64,000 nt of DNA from Dorea sp. CAG:317 (lineage in GTDB: Bacteria; Bacillota; Clostridia; Lachnospirales; Lachnospiraceae): contig FR892670.1 of assembly GCA_000433535.1 (NCBI GenBank), positions 27,149 through 91,148 on the forward strand, written 5' to 3'. The translations under genes were made by a program, and so were the position numbers. The notes beneath the pieces are model-generated. The model searched no databases and was not told the DNA's origin. It was given only the letters and a program-made list of their open reading frames with translations. Each line of letters starts with the position of its first letter. Position 1 is the first letter of the stretch. Below are positions 8,989 through 17,953 of this stretch, in pieces.

Positions 8989-10452
8989 GTGGCAGCGAAA
9001 GACAGTTATGATGTGCTGCGTTTGATCGGGCATGGAAAGAATAGTTATGTCAGCTCGGAAAATGTAATGGGAACGCCGCTGATCTATTGGCTGAAATATC
9101 ATCCGCATCTGGAAAAAGAAAGGCTGTTTCAATGGATGCGTGTGATTGCTGAACAGTTGGAGCAGTTTCACAAATGCAGAGGAAAGCCCTGTTATCAATA
9201 TGTGAATCCGTATAGCGTGATTGTAACGGAGGAAAAAGAACTGTATTTTCTTGATCTCGGAGCAGAATCCAATGAAGAGATGCTTCGGAAAATGCAGCAG
9301 CGGAGTGTGCGGGAATATTTTCTTCCAAGGGAAGATGCGTATTATCAAAGAGCCAGTATAGCACTTGATATTTATGGAATCGGAAAGACCTATCAGTATT
9401 TGTTGTCTGAGACGGAACAGGAACCGCCGCTTACAAAAAGAGAAATCATAAAACTTCAAAAACTCATTTCAAAATGTCTGGATAGACATTCAAAGCAAGT
9501 ATTTCAAAAAGTATCAGATATTCAAAAATATATTCCAGAATGTAAAAAAACAGAGCACAGGAAGAACAAAATATTTCCTGCAGTAACCTTATTGGCAGTA
9601 GTTTTAACTGTCATTTTCCTATCTGCCGGAAAGGGACAGGAAGTGGTGAAGAGCAAGTCGGAGAACGAGGGCGGACAGGCGGTACAAGAGCTGGATGAAA
9701 AGGGAAAAGAGCAAGGATTAGAATTTGAACTTGCACTTCTTTATTTTCTGAAACTTCAAGATTATGAAGAAAGCATTCGAATTTTACATCAGATGAAAGG
9801 AGAACCGGCGGCAGAAAATTTAGAAGTAATTGTAAGAAGTCTCGGTGGCGGAATGGTTTCGGAACAGGAACTTCGGGAGGCGCTTCGTGAATTTGAAAAA
9901 GAACTGGAGGGGAATAACCTGTCAGAAAAAGAAAGGTGTAATTACTATGAATGTCTTTTGAGAGGATATGCACAGCTTACCGGAGAAGAAGACAAGAAGG
10001 AACTTTTGCGGTTGGGACAGGCATATGAAAGGATCGCGGAAGAAGTTCCGGCAGAGCTATTGGCGAATATGGCGGATGCCAATGAAAAATGTGGACAATA
10101 TGAGGAGGCTCTGCGGATTTACGAAAGAGTGATGGAACAGACAGAGGATCATAGGGAGAAAGAAGTGCTCTATGAGAGAGAGGCGCAAGTGGCTGTGTCC
10201 GCAGATATGCCGGAGAAAGGACTGGAAATTTTGAGAAAGGGAATTCAAGAACTCCCGGAATCGTTGGAATTAAGAATTGCTTATTTAAAGCAACAATGTG
10301 AGGACCGTTCGATTGAACGAGCTGTTTGTATGGCGGAAATCGAAGAAGTGATCAAAGAACTGCCGGCGATTTTGGAAGAGAAACAGTTTCAAAAATTGAT
10401 GAAAGAGTATGGATTTCGTGTGGAGGGAGGAAAAGTATGGGAAGAAAATTAA
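8989..10452 (+). CDS. membrane pseudokinase with TPR-like extracytoplasmic domain
   Basis: A 487-residue protein. I prefer the GTG at 8989, 8 nt after AAGGAG; GTG codons at 8980 and 8983 are too close to that site. Residues 1-180 resemble a small Ser/Thr kinase fold: LIGHGKNSYVS near the start, a helical C-lobe, and YQYVNPYSVIV where kinases have HRDLKPxNIL, so the catalytic Asp is Val. LYFLDLGAES stands in for the DFG region. There is no recognisable VAIK lysine. A single membrane helix follows (about 197-214, PAVTLLAVVLTVIFLSAG), then about 270 residues of TPR-like helical repeats such as YEEALRIYERVMEQ. The layout recalls EssB-type pseudokinases. It overlaps the Ig-like gene by 16 bp, so the two products probably work together. 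Confidence 0.75.
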   Translation: MAAKDSYDVLRLIGHGKNSYVSSENVMGTPLIYWLKYHPHLEKERLFQWMRVIAEQLEQFHKCRGKPCYQYVNPYSVIVTEEKELYFLDLGAESNEEMLRKMQQRSVREYFLPREDAYYQRASIALDIYGIGKTYQYLLSETEQEPPLTKREIIKLQKLISKCLDRHSKQVFQKVSDIQKYIPECKKTEHRKNKIFPAVTLLAVVLTVIFLSAGKGQEVVKSKSENEGGQAVQELDEKGKEQGLEFELALLYFLKLQDYEESIRILHQMKGEPAAENLEVIVRSLGGGMVSEQELREALREFEKELEGNNLSEKERCNYYECLLRGYAQLTGEEDKKELLRLGQAYERIAEEVPAELLANMADANEKCGQYEEALRIYERVMEQTEDHREKEVLYEREAQVAVSADMPEKGLEILRKGIQELPESLELRIAYLKQQCEDRSIERAVCMAEIEEVIKELPAILEEKQFQKLMKEYGFRVEGGKVWEEN

Positions 10453-12197
10453 AGACATGGACATTGTTGGTTATTATTTTGGCGCTGATCTATGTACAGC
10501 AGGCGCCGGATATTTATGCGGAAAGCGCCGATAGAGACCCAAAAGAAGAGGTGGAGACACCCCAAGAGCCGGAGACACTGCAAGAACCGGAGACACCCCA
10601 AGAGCCGGAGACGCCAGCAGAACCGATAGTTTTGTATCAGATAGAGATTCCAAAAGAAGACGGAGAACACGGCTGGTATAAGACACGACCGGAGATAAAA
10701 CTTCGTCACATGGGAAGCCGTGGGGTAACAAAATATAAAGTATCCGCGGGAGAAGAAGTGTGGAAAGAAGGAATATTAGAGGAGAAAGACGAAGAGGTTT
10801 TATTAAAAAAAGATCTGTTTCGAGATGGAAAGAGTTCGTTGTCTGTCTGGATGGAGGATGAAGATGGAAAACTGGTGGAAAATAGTACGCTGGAGAAAGA
10901 GATAAAGGTTGATACAATAGCTCCCCAATTCGAAATGACAGCGTCTGCCGGTTTTGCAGTGTGGTATCAAAAAGAAGCAAAGCTTCATGTAAGAGGAATG
11001 GATAGAGAAAGTGGGATTCAGGAGATTGCATGCTATGTAGATGGAGTGTACGAGGGGAAGAAAAAGGCGGTGGAAGGAGAGTTTGTTATTCAGAAACCAT
11101 CCGCAGGCGGAAAATCTCATACCGTTACAATCATTGTAAAAGATCAGGCGGGAAATCAGAACAGTCAGATTGAAGAACTGTATATTGATCAAATGGCGCC
11201 GAGGGTGAAGATTGGCGGCGCGGAAGCGTATATGATCACGAGCAGACCAGTGACAGCTGTGTATGAAATTGAAGAAGAAAATTTGCTGAGTGAAGCCATT
11301 GCAGAGACGCAATGGGAAGATGTAGAGGGAAAGAAGACCAAGATGGAAGCGTCGGAATGGGAGGAGACAAAAAGCGGAAAAAGAGGGACGCAGACGTTGA
11401 CGGAAGACGGAATCTATCAGATACGCGTAAAGGCGAAGGACCGTGCAGGATACGAGGCGGAAGATCACAGACAGATTATCATTGATAAAGCGAACCCGGT
11501 CATTGGATATGTGGACGATCTTCAGGGGAAGTATTTAAAAAGCTTCATGTGGAATTATTTGAAAGAAGAATTGATACAGGATTTTACAACCTATACTTAC
11601 GGGATTAAGCTGGATGGAAATCTGTATCAGATGGGGAAAAAGATAGAAACAGAAGGGAGACATCTTCTGGAAGTGCAAGCCGTTGATGCAGCCGGAAATG
11701 AAGCGGTGGCGAAAGCAGAATTTGTAATTGATCACACGAAACCGGAGATTGTCTTTTCGAATGTGGAGGAAGGAAATGAGTATGAAGAGAAATGTGTGTG
11801 CAAGGTGGAACTTAGAAATGCAGAGGATGCAATCCAGAGAGTACAGATTAATGGAGAAGACCAGAAGATTGATGCCGGAAGTGCTTCCTTTCAATGTACG
11901 CTCCAGGTTCATCAGGATTATGAGGTAGAAGTGACAGCGGTAGATCAGGCGGGAAATAAGGCACAAGAGAGTATCGTATTCAAAGTCGTTCCAAAGAAAA
12001 ATATCTTTCAGAAAATAGCAGAACCTGTTGTGCAAAAGCTAAACAAAGAAGAAGGAAAGAAGCAGGAGAATATGAATGATGGAGAGAAAAAAACAAAAAA
12101 AGACCGGTGGAAGGAACCGATGCTCTGTCTGGTTATCCTTTCCTTCGCTGTGGTAGCAGGAGGATGGTATATCAGAAAAGGTCATAGACCGGAATGA
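10437..12197 (+). CDS. Ig-like repeat surface protein with C-terminal membrane anchor
   Basis: A 586-residue protein starting at the ATG at 10437 behind GGAGGGAGG, inside the end of the pseudokinase gene. It has a signal peptide (KTWTLLVIILALIYVQQAP), then a short Glu/Pro tandem of about six EPET-type units, then three or more bacterial Ig-like domains. Each domain ends with a D-x-A-G-N-x motif: VKDQAGNQ, VDAAGNEA and VDQAGNKA. Several repeats begin with the linker VDTIAP, IDQMAP or IDHTKP. A final membrane helix (LCLVILSFAVVAGGWYI) is followed by a basic tail. This is an extracellular stalk anchored in the membrane, with no LPXTG. Similar genes occur in Lachnospiraceae Tad/Flp-pilus regions, but no pilus gene is seen here. 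The role is unknown. Confidence 0.75.
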   Translation: MGRKLKTWTLLVIILALIYVQQAPDIYAESADRDPKEEVETPQEPETLQEPETPQEPETPAEPIVLYQIEIPKEDGEHGWYKTRPEIKLRHMGSRGVTKYKVSAGEEVWKEGILEEKDEEVLLKKDLFRDGKSSLSVWMEDEDGKLVENSTLEKEIKVDTIAPQFEMTASAGFAVWYQKEAKLHVRGMDRESGIQEIACYVDGVYEGKKKAVEGEFVIQKPSAGGKSHTVTIIVKDQAGNQNSQIEELYIDQMAPRVKIGGAEAYMITSRPVTAVYEIEEENLLSEAIAETQWEDVEGKKTKMEASEWEETKSGKRGTQTLTEDGIYQIRVKAKDRAGYEAEDHRQIIIDKANPVIGYVDDLQGKYLKSFMWNYLKEELIQDFTTYTYGIKLDGNLYQMGKKIETEGRHLLEVQAVDAAGNEAVAKAEFVIDHTKPEIVFSNVEEGNEYEEKCVCKVELRNAEDAIQRVQINGEDQKIDAGSASFQCTLQVHQDYEVEVTAVDQAGNKAQESIVFKVVPKKNIFQKIAEPVVQKLNKEEGKKQENMNDGEKKTKKDRWKEPMLCLVILSFAVVAGGWYIRKGHRPE

Positions 12198-12223
12198 GAA
12201 TGTGCCAGAGCACATTCTCATTC
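12192..12223 (+). terminator. strong hairpin at the end of the Ig-like gene
   Basis: A perfect 14-bp stem (12192-12205 with 12210-12223) with a CAGA loop that includes the stop codon of the upstream gene. The following bases are only moderately T-rich. It lies between convergent genes. Confidence 0.7.
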
Positions 12224-12269
12224 TTCAATAGTTTAGGGCAAGATTATGTCCCATGCTATGTTTTACGGA

Positions 12270-13661
12270 TTATTTTAAAAACAGATGAATCAGCTTTTCG
12301 TTGATCTTTCGATAGGGCTGATATCGCATCGGAAGATCCAACCATGTTTTCTTATCTACAATACTTTTATAGTGAGAAAATGTGCGGAATCCGTCTTTTC
12401 CGTGATAAGAACCCATACCGCTCTCACCGAATCCTCCGAATCCCATTTCACTGGTGGCAAGGTGGATGATCGTATCGTTGATACATCCTCCGCCGAATCC
12501 ACATCGGGCAGTTACTTTTCTTGCCGCTGTTTTATCAGATGTAAAGACATAAAGAGCCAGCGGGTGAGGCATGGAATTGATTTTGTGGATTGCCTGATCA
12601 AGAGAGTCATAGGTCAAAATCGGAAGTATAGGACCGAAGATTTCTTCCTGCATGACCGCATCGTCAAAGGTTACATGATCCATGACGGTCGGTTCGATTT
12701 TCAGTGTTGTACGATCACATTTTCCACCGAAGACAACCTTGGAGGAATCTATCAGTTTTGTAATACGGTCAAAATGCTTTTCATTGATAATCTTTCCATA
12801 ATTTTTGTTTGTCAGCGGCTCAGACCGGAACTGTCTTTTTATCTGGCGTTTGATTTCGGCAAGCAGCTGGTCCTTGATCTTGCGGTCGCAGTAAATATAA
12901 TCGGGGGCTACGCAGGTTTGCCCGCAATTTAAATATTTGCCGAACACAATTCTTCTGGCAGCCAGCTTGATGTTTGCGCTTTCTTCTACGATGCAGGGAC
13001 TCTTGCCGCCGAGCTCTAATGTGACAGGAGTTAAATGTGCCGCTGCATGGCGCATGACTTCTTTTCCTACGGTCTGGCTTCCGGTAAAGAAAATATAATC
13101 AAAATGTTCATTTAACAGACAGGTGTTTTCTGCCCGTCCGCCTGTAATGACAGCGACATAACGTGTATCGAAGCATTCTTCGATCATAGACTGGATGACG
13201 GCGCTTGTGTAAGGTGAGTAGGCGCTTGGCTTTAGAACAACGGTATTGCCGGCAGCTAAAGCGTCTATCAGAGGATCAATAGTCAGAAGAAAAGGATAAT
13301 TCCACGGGCTCATAATCAAAGCTACTCCGTAAGGAGACGGTTTTTTAAAACTTCTGGAGTGAAATTGTGCCAGTGGTGTGAGGACGTTCTTCTCTTTTGC
13401 AAAAGAGCGGATGCGTTTCAGCATGTACGTAATCTCACTTAGTACAAGACCGGTCTCGCACATATAGCTCTCAAAATCACTTTTCCCAAGATCTTTTCGG
13501 ATAGCCTTCCCGATTTCTGCCTCATGTGTAAGAATGTAAGACTGTATTTTTTTTAGTGCTTCGATTCGATGAGACAGTGGGAGAGTGGCGCCGGTATAAA
13601 AATAAGTTCTCTGATTTTCAACGATTTGTCGGATTTCTGTTTCAGTCATAGCGTAGATCAT
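12270..13661 (-). CDS. NAD(P)-dependent aldehyde dehydrogenase (class 3-like)
   Basis: Oxidises an aldehyde to its carboxylate with NAD(P)+. The protein is 463 residues, the shorter class-3/YwdH-type length. Catalytic residues are visible: Asn121 in SPWNYP, Glu216 in LELGGKSP, and the nucleophile Cys250 in NCGQTC. FTGSQTVGK (192-200) is the cofactor loop. A second in-frame ATG at 13649 is an alternative start; GAAAGGA just upstream is very close to the first ATG. It is the last gene of a MarR-ADH-ALDH operon, 8 bp after the alcohol dehydrogenase. The pair probably moves a short-chain alcohol or aldehyde to the acid, possibly for detoxification. The substrate is unknown. Confidence 0.92.
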   Translation of the reverse strand: MIYAMTETEIRQIVENQRTYFYTGATLPLSHRIEALKKIQSYILTHEAEIGKAIRKDLGKSDFESYMCETGLVLSEITYMLKRIRSFAKEKNVLTPLAQFHSRSFKKPSPYGVALIMSPWNYPFLLTIDPLIDALAAGNTVVLKPSAYSPYTSAVIQSMIEECFDTRYVAVITGGRAENTCLLNEHFDYIFFTGSQTVGKEVMRHAAAHLTPVTLELGGKSPCIVEESANIKLAARRIVFGKYLNCGQTCVAPDYIYCDRKIKDQLLAEIKRQIKRQFRSEPLTNKNYGKIINEKHFDRITKLIDSSKVVFGGKCDRTTLKIEPTVMDHVTFDDAVMQEEIFGPILPILTYDSLDQAIHKINSMPHPLALYVFTSDKTAARKVTARCGFGGGCINDTIIHLATSEMGFGGFGESGMGSYHGKDGFRTFSHYKSIVDKKTWLDLPMRYQPYRKINEKLIHLFLK

Positions 13662-13669
13662 CCTTTCTG

Positions 13670-14914
13670 TTATGATTCGGAAGTTTTAGAAGAAGAGTCA
13701 GGAGAAGTTGTATCTTCTTCCATCAGCATATAATAAAACTTTTCCAATTCCCCGGCATTCATAAGAACAGGAACCGGATAGAGTGGATTTGCTTCTTTAT
13801 CGGCATAATGTGAAAGCTTTGGGATATCTTCTTCCCGGATATCAGGAACAGTATTTCCGATTCCAAAACGTTTCTTCATAGCCTTAATCTCATCGATGAA
13901 GGCATAAGCTGCCTGCGCACAGGGGGTTCCTTTTTCGGCAATTCCTGCGGCAACTGCCAGTTTGGCAAGTTTTTTGTAAATGGTTTCCCCGTATTCTTCC
14001 AGGACATGTGGAAGAAGGATTGCATTTGCAAGTCCGTGAGGAATGTTATACTGCCCGCCCAGTGAATGAGCAACAGCGTGTACATATCCAACGTAAGATT
14101 TTGTAAAGGCACATCCGGCATAGTAAGAAGCGTGCAGCATATTTCTTCGGGCATCTACATTTGTGCCGTCTGTATAAGCAGTGTCGATATTTTCAAAAAT
14201 CAACTTTACTGCAAGCAAAGCATCTTTTCGTGTTCCGTAAGTGGTAGATCTTCCGATATAAGCCTCCACGGCATGTGTAAGTGCATCCATTCCGGTTGTA
14301 GCAGTGATAAATGGAGGCAGGCTTACGGTCACTTTAGGATCTAAGACAGCATATTTCGGAATGAGCGGAAAATCGTTAATCGCATATTTGTAACGAGTTT
14401 GGGCATCTGTGATCACGGCGGCAAGAGTGGTTTCGCTTCCGGTTCCGGCAGTGGTTGGAACCGCCATGAGCAGTGGGAGCTTTTTGTGTACCTTTAAGAT
14501 TCCTTTCATTTTCGCCAGAGATTGTTTTGGCTTTGCGATTTTTGCTCCCACGGCTTTCGCGCAGTCTATACTGGAACCGCCTCCAAAGCCGATGATGCAG
14601 TCGCAACCGCGTAAGTGGTAGAGCTCGAGTGCTTCTGCAACGTTAGTGGTAGTAGGATTGGCAACGGTCTTATCGTATATGGTATAGGAGATGCCAGAGT
14701 TACAGAGCGAATGTTCCAGACGTTTTGTCAGTCCAAGCTTCGTAATCTGTGCATCGGTAATGAGAAGTACGCTGCTGCATCCTTCCTGCTGTATAATCTC
14801 AGGAAGTTTTTTTACACTGCCGACAATCTTAGGAGTCCGATAAGGAAGAAAGGGCAATGCGATTTTTAAGGCTGTCTGAAAGGTTCGGCAATAAATTGAT
14901 TTTAGTGTATGCAT
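13670..14914 (-). CDS. iron-containing alcohol dehydrogenase
   Basis: A 414-residue group III alcohol dehydrogenase that interconverts an alcohol and an aldehyde with NAD(P)H. The dinucleotide loop is GGGSSIDCAK (111-120). The four metal ligands are clear: Asp210 and His214 in GMDALTHAVEAY, His279 in YVHAVAHSLGG, and His293 in IPHGLAN. The PTTAGTGSE motif (153-161) is also present. The C-terminus is a Ser/Thr-rich tail beyond the usual end. The ATG lies 2 bp after the MarR stop, so translation is coupled to the regulator. Confidence 0.93.
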   Translation of the reverse strand: MHTLKSIYCRTFQTALKIALPFLPYRTPKIVGSVKKLPEIIQQEGCSSVLLITDAQITKLGLTKRLEHSLCNSGISYTIYDKTVANPTTTNVAEALELYHLRGCDCIIGFGGGSSIDCAKAVGAKIAKPKQSLAKMKGILKVHKKLPLLMAVPTTAGTGSETTLAAVITDAQTRYKYAINDFPLIPKYAVLDPKVTVSLPPFITATTGMDALTHAVEAYIGRSTTYGTRKDALLAVKLIFENIDTAYTDGTNVDARRNMLHASYYAGCAFTKSYVGYVHAVAHSLGGQYNIPHGLANAILLPHVLEEYGETIYKKLAKLAVAAGIAEKGTPCAQAAYAFIDEIKAMKKRFGIGNTVPDIREEDIPKLSHYADKEANPLYPVPVLMNAGELEKFYYMLMEEDTTSPDSSSKTSES

Positions 14915-14916
14915 TC

Positions 14917-15384
14917 TTATGTTTCCTCGCTATATGAATCTAAATTAGTACAGAGTTTCTGTAAGTTATCTGAAATAGTAAATAAAGTGCGATAGAAGAT
15001 CGTGCGATCTTCGGGCGTAATGTTTTGGCTCGCCTTATCTACGGCTTCGGCTATGAGAAGATTCACCTTTTCGGCGCATTGAATGCCGAGATTTGTCAGA
15101 ATAGCTTTGGCACGATATTTTTTGGTTTCAGAAGAAGGAATATAATTAAGATATCCGTTTTTTTCAAGGTCTGTCAGTGTACGTGAGATTCCAGCCTTAT
15201 CTTCCTGACAGAGATTGCAGAGATCGGAAGCAGTCAGTCCATCAGGGTGTGCGGCAAGAAAATAAATACACATAACGTGAGTTCCTTTTAAGCCGAGAGT
15301 TCCCATGTAATATTTTTTGATCTTCTGCACATTTTTGTGTATGCGGGCGACGCCGGTGGTCAATTTTTCAAAACGATCATCCAA
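14917..15384 (-). CDS. MarR-family transcriptional regulator
   Basis: A 155-residue winged-helix repressor. I chose the TTG start at 15384 (LDDRFEKL), because GAAGGTG sits 8 nt upstream; earlier in-frame codons run through the operator. The winged-helix part is visible as HPDGLTASDLCNLCQEDKAGISRTLTDLEKNGYL with the wing around SSETKKYRAKAILT, flanked by dimerisation helices. It is the first gene of the ADH-ALDH operon. A perfect 14-bp palindrome lies between the promoter and the start, so it probably represses itself and the two dehydrogenases until an aldehyde, phenolic or similar ligand binds. Confidence 0.88.
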   Translation of the reverse strand: MDDRFEKLTTGVARIHKNVQKIKKYYMGTLGLKGTHVMCIYFLAAHPDGLTASDLCNLCQEDKAGISRTLTDLEKNGYLNYIPSSETKKYRAKAILTNLGIQCAEKVNLLIAEAVDKASQNITPEDRTIFYRTLFTISDNLQKLCTNLDSYSEET

Positions 15385-15410
15385 TGAAATACACCTTCTT
15401 TCTGTAAGAT

Positions 15411-15424
15411 GTTGATTAATCAAC
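15411..15424. promoter_or_regulatory. probable MarR operator
   Basis: GTTGATTAATCAAC is a perfect 14-bp palindrome of the form typical for MarR proteins. It lies about 27 bp upstream of the MarR start and just downstream of the predicted transcription start. Confidence 0.7.
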
Positions 15425-15437
15425 AAATTATAAAATG

Positions 15438-15466
15438 AATATAACAGCAAGGAAAATATTTGTCAA
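15438..15466 (-). promoter_or_regulatory. sigma-A promoter of the MarR-ADH-ALDH operon
   Basis: On the minus strand, TTGACA (15466-15461), a 17-bp spacer and TATATT (15443-15438). The -35 is perfect and the -10 has one mismatch. Confidence 0.75.
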
Positions 15467-15468
15467 TC

Positions 15469-16272
15469 TTACGAAGCACATTTTTCTATACGAATCTGCA
15501 GTTCAGTAATGTGTTCCTGCACATCTTCAGACTGGTGAATATCTACCCACAGTAATTCGAGAACAGGGCCTTTTAGTATCAGATCATGGGTGGCAGCATA
15601 GTTAAGGAGCTTCGGGAAATAGGTCTGATGCTGGTGAGAATCTCCGTGATAGCTAACGGACAGATAATGACCGGCATCTAAGACGGAGCTTCCGTTGCGG
15701 TCGATGATAAAGACACCCTCATAGTCCTGATACAATGCCTGTTTTGCTTTCGCAAGCGGAAGAAGTGATCCGATTCGATTATTTCCGATAATGTAAAGAT
15801 TGTTTTTATCTTTGTTCAGAAGCTGTTTGATCAGCATATCCATCTCTTCGTCTGTGTGGAAGGGATGTGGGATGATGTGGCAGCTTCTTTTTGGAAATTC
15901 TTTTTCTACTACATTGCCAATGGGTTGTATTTCTGCTTCATATAGTGTGTTTAAGCGTTCAGACACATTTTCTCGCAATTGTGTTAAGGTTTGAATGTGA
16001 GTGTCGATAATAGACAGCTCTTCGTTTAACAGCTCTTTGGTTGAAGCAACGCTGCGGGAACGGATGTAGGAAGCGATTTTTTCCATGGGAAAGTTCAGCT
16101 TTCTCAGGTCGCGGATAACATTCAGACGCCAGAGGTCATTGAGTCCGTACATGCGATACCCGTTTTCCCCTCGAGTCGGATTTAACAGACCGAGTTCTTC
16201 GTAGTAGCGGAGAGAATCAGGACCGATCTGATAGAGCTTTGAGATTTCACCGATTTTGTAAAATTGTTTCAT
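15469..16272 (-). CDS. MerR-family regulator with GyrI-like effector domain
   Basis: A 267-residue BmrR-type activator. Residues 1-70 are the MerR DNA-binding domain (YKIGEISKLYQIGPDSLRYY, then the wing with RGENGYRMYG). A long coiled-coil dimer helix follows, and residues about 115-267 form a GyrI-like ligand-binding domain, ending in VLELLWVDIHQSED. The start has AGGAGAAA on the minus strand. The gene is divergent from a MATE efflux pump whose promoter has the 19-bp spacer and dyad of MerR targets, so it most likely activates that pump in response to a lipophilic cation or drug. Confidence 0.9.
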   Translation of the reverse strand: MKQFYKIGEISKLYQIGPDSLRYYEELGLLNPTRGENGYRMYGLNDLWRLNVIRDLRKLNFPMEKIASYIRSRSVASTKELLNEELSIIDTHIQTLTQLRENVSERLNTLYEAEIQPIGNVVEKEFPKRSCHIIPHPFHTDEEMDMLIKQLLNKDKNNLYIIGNNRIGSLLPLAKAKQALYQDYEGVFIIDRNGSSVLDAGHYLSVSYHGDSHQHQTYFPKLLNYAATHDLILKGPVLELLWVDIHQSEDVQEHITELQIRIEKCAS

Positions 16273-16315
16273 AGAGCATTTCTCCTATCATAAAACATTT
16301 AATATGAAAAACATC

Positions 16316-16346
16316 TTGACCTTAGTATTATACCAAGGTTTATAGT
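16316..16346 (+). promoter_or_regulatory. MerR-type promoter and operator of the MATE pump
   Basis: TTGACC (16316-16321) and TATAGT (16341-16346) are 19 bp apart, the over-long spacer that MerR proteins untwist. The spacer region carries a dyad at 16319-16339 (ACCTTAGTAT and ATACCAAGGT around one central base, 9 of 10 positions symmetrical). Confidence 0.85.
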
Positions 16347-16386
16347 AAAGGTGTGAAAAAAATAAGATGTAAAGCGAGGTTTTATT

Positions 16387-17712
16387 GTGAGACTGGAAGG
16401 AAAGTCTTTAAAAAGTGATTTTTTCAAATTTATTATTCCATCGATCATTGCGCAGTTGGTATTTTCTTTGTATACCATGGTGGATGGTATTTTCGTGGCG
16501 CGTGGAGTATCTGAGGTGGCGCTGACTGCGGTGAATATCTCTATGCCGTTCAGTGTGGGGATGTTCTCGATTTCATTATTGTTCGCAGTGGGAAATTCTA
16601 CGATTGTAGCAATTCTTTTGGGACAGGGCGAACATAAGAAGGCAAATCAGGTATTTACGCAGAATATTGTACTTTTGTGTGTGATTTCCGTGCTGGTGAC
16701 AGTCGTTGTTCTTGTCTTTTTGGAACCATTTGCAAGATTTTTAGGAGCTACGGACAGCATTCTTCCTTATGCCAAGGATTACATTGGGACAATTGCTCCG
16801 TTTTCGCTGGCTTACATGCTGTCATATTCTTTTGAGACGTTGATTAAGACAGACGGATATCCGAAGCTTGCAACAATTTATGTTACAACCGGTGCAGTTT
16901 TAAATTGTATTTTGGATTATCTCATGGTCATGGTGTGGGACTGGGGAGTAAAAGGAGCTGCTTTTGCAACCGGACTTTCGCAGGCAGCAGTCATTTTTCT
17001 CTACCTTTGGCACTTCTTGGGACCGAAAGGTTCGATTAAATTTACAAAATTCCAATTTGATGTATCGACTATTTTCCGACAGATCCGAAATGGAATGTCC
17101 TCCGGTGTGACAGAGTTTTCGGGAGGAATTATTATCTTCTTCTTCAATCAGGCAATTTTGAGGTTCATTTCTGAGGATGCACTGGTAAGTTATACGATTA
17201 TTTCTTATGTCAATACAATTGTGGTAATGTCCATGACTGGTATTGCGCAGGGGTCACAGCCATTAATCAGTTATTATTTCGGTAAAGGCGAACCGAAAAA
17301 GTACAGAAAACTTTTAAAGTATGGCATATTGTCGGCAGCAGTATTTTCGGTTGTAGTGACAGCCGGATGTTATGCCGGGGCGTCAGGAATCGTCGGTATT
17401 TTCCTCGACGGGGAGAATCCGGCACTTAGCATCTATTCTATAAAAGTATTTCGCATCTTTATTCTGTCTTTCCTGCTGGCAGGCTATAATGTAGTTATCG
17501 GCGGATATTTCGCATCGATTGAAAAGGCGGGATTTGCTACATTTATTTCATTAACGCGAAGTCTGATCGCGCTGGTCGGATGTATGATGTTGCTGATTGC
17601 GGTGCTTGGAGGGGAAGGAATCTGGTGGTCGCCGCTGATGGCAGAGGCGGTATGCCTTGTATTTTCGCTGTTAATGCTGAAGAGAAGCTTTGCAAAACAG
17701 CAAAAAAATTAG
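16387..17712 (+). CDS. MATE-family multidrug efflux transporter
   Basis: A 441-residue protein with about twelve membrane helices in two MatE repeats. It exports drugs or cationic metabolites using Na+ or H+. The start is GTG at 16387 with GAGG 7 nt upstream. Typical segments are the first helix IIPSIIAQLVFSLYTMVDGI and YFGKGEPKKYRK at the start of the loop in the second repeat. It is divergent from the MerR/GyrI regulator and has a MerR-type promoter, so expression is probably drug-induced. It differs clearly from the second MATE gene at 29.7-31.0 kb. Confidence 0.93.
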   Translation: MRLEGKSLKSDFFKFIIPSIIAQLVFSLYTMVDGIFVARGVSEVALTAVNISMPFSVGMFSISLLFAVGNSTIVAILLGQGEHKKANQVFTQNIVLLCVISVLVTVVVLVFLEPFARFLGATDSILPYAKDYIGTIAPFSLAYMLSYSFETLIKTDGYPKLATIYVTTGAVLNCILDYLMVMVWDWGVKGAAFATGLSQAAVIFLYLWHFLGPKGSIKFTKFQFDVSTIFRQIRNGMSSGVTEFSGGIIIFFFNQAILRFISEDALVSYTIISYVNTIVVMSMTGIAQGSQPLISYYFGKGEPKKYRKLLKYGILSAAVFSVVVTAGCYAGASGIVGIFLDGENPALSIYSIKVFRIFILSFLLAGYNVVIGGYFASIEKAGFATFISLTRSLIALVGCMMLLIAVLGGEGIWWSPLMAEAVCLVFSLLMLKRSFAKQQKN

Positions 17713-17816
17713 CGGGAATGCAGCTTTAAAGTAAGCACGATTGCAGCAGAGAAAAAAGAGAAAACAAAGAAAAAATAAAGAAAAACAAAGAAAATAAAAA
17801 AAATGCAAAAAAGGGC

Positions 17817-17844
17817 TTGATTTTTAGCGAAAAGGTGTTATAAT
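17817..17844 (+). promoter_or_regulatory. promoter of the tRNA-Gln/tRNA-Pro genes
   Basis: TTGATT (17817-17822), a 16-bp spacer and a perfect TATAAT (17839-17844), about 24 bp before the tRNA-Gln 5' end. Confidence 0.75.
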
Positions 17845-17867
17845 AACATTTGTTCGCTAGAAAACAT

Positions 17868-17938
17868 TGCGGAATGGTGTAATGGTAGCACAGCAGACTC
17901 TGACTCTGTTAGTAGGGGTTCAAATCCCTTTTCCGTAG
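17868..17938 (+). tRNA. tRNA-Gln (anticodon CTG)
   Basis: All arms fold: acceptor 17868-17874 with 17931-17937, a D-arm with a 3-bp stem, an anticodon stem closing a 7-nt loop CTCTGAC with anticodon CTG, and a T-arm with TTCAAAT. The 3' CCA is not encoded. Confidence 0.93.
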
Positions 17939-17953
17939 TTCCTTGGCAGGGGC

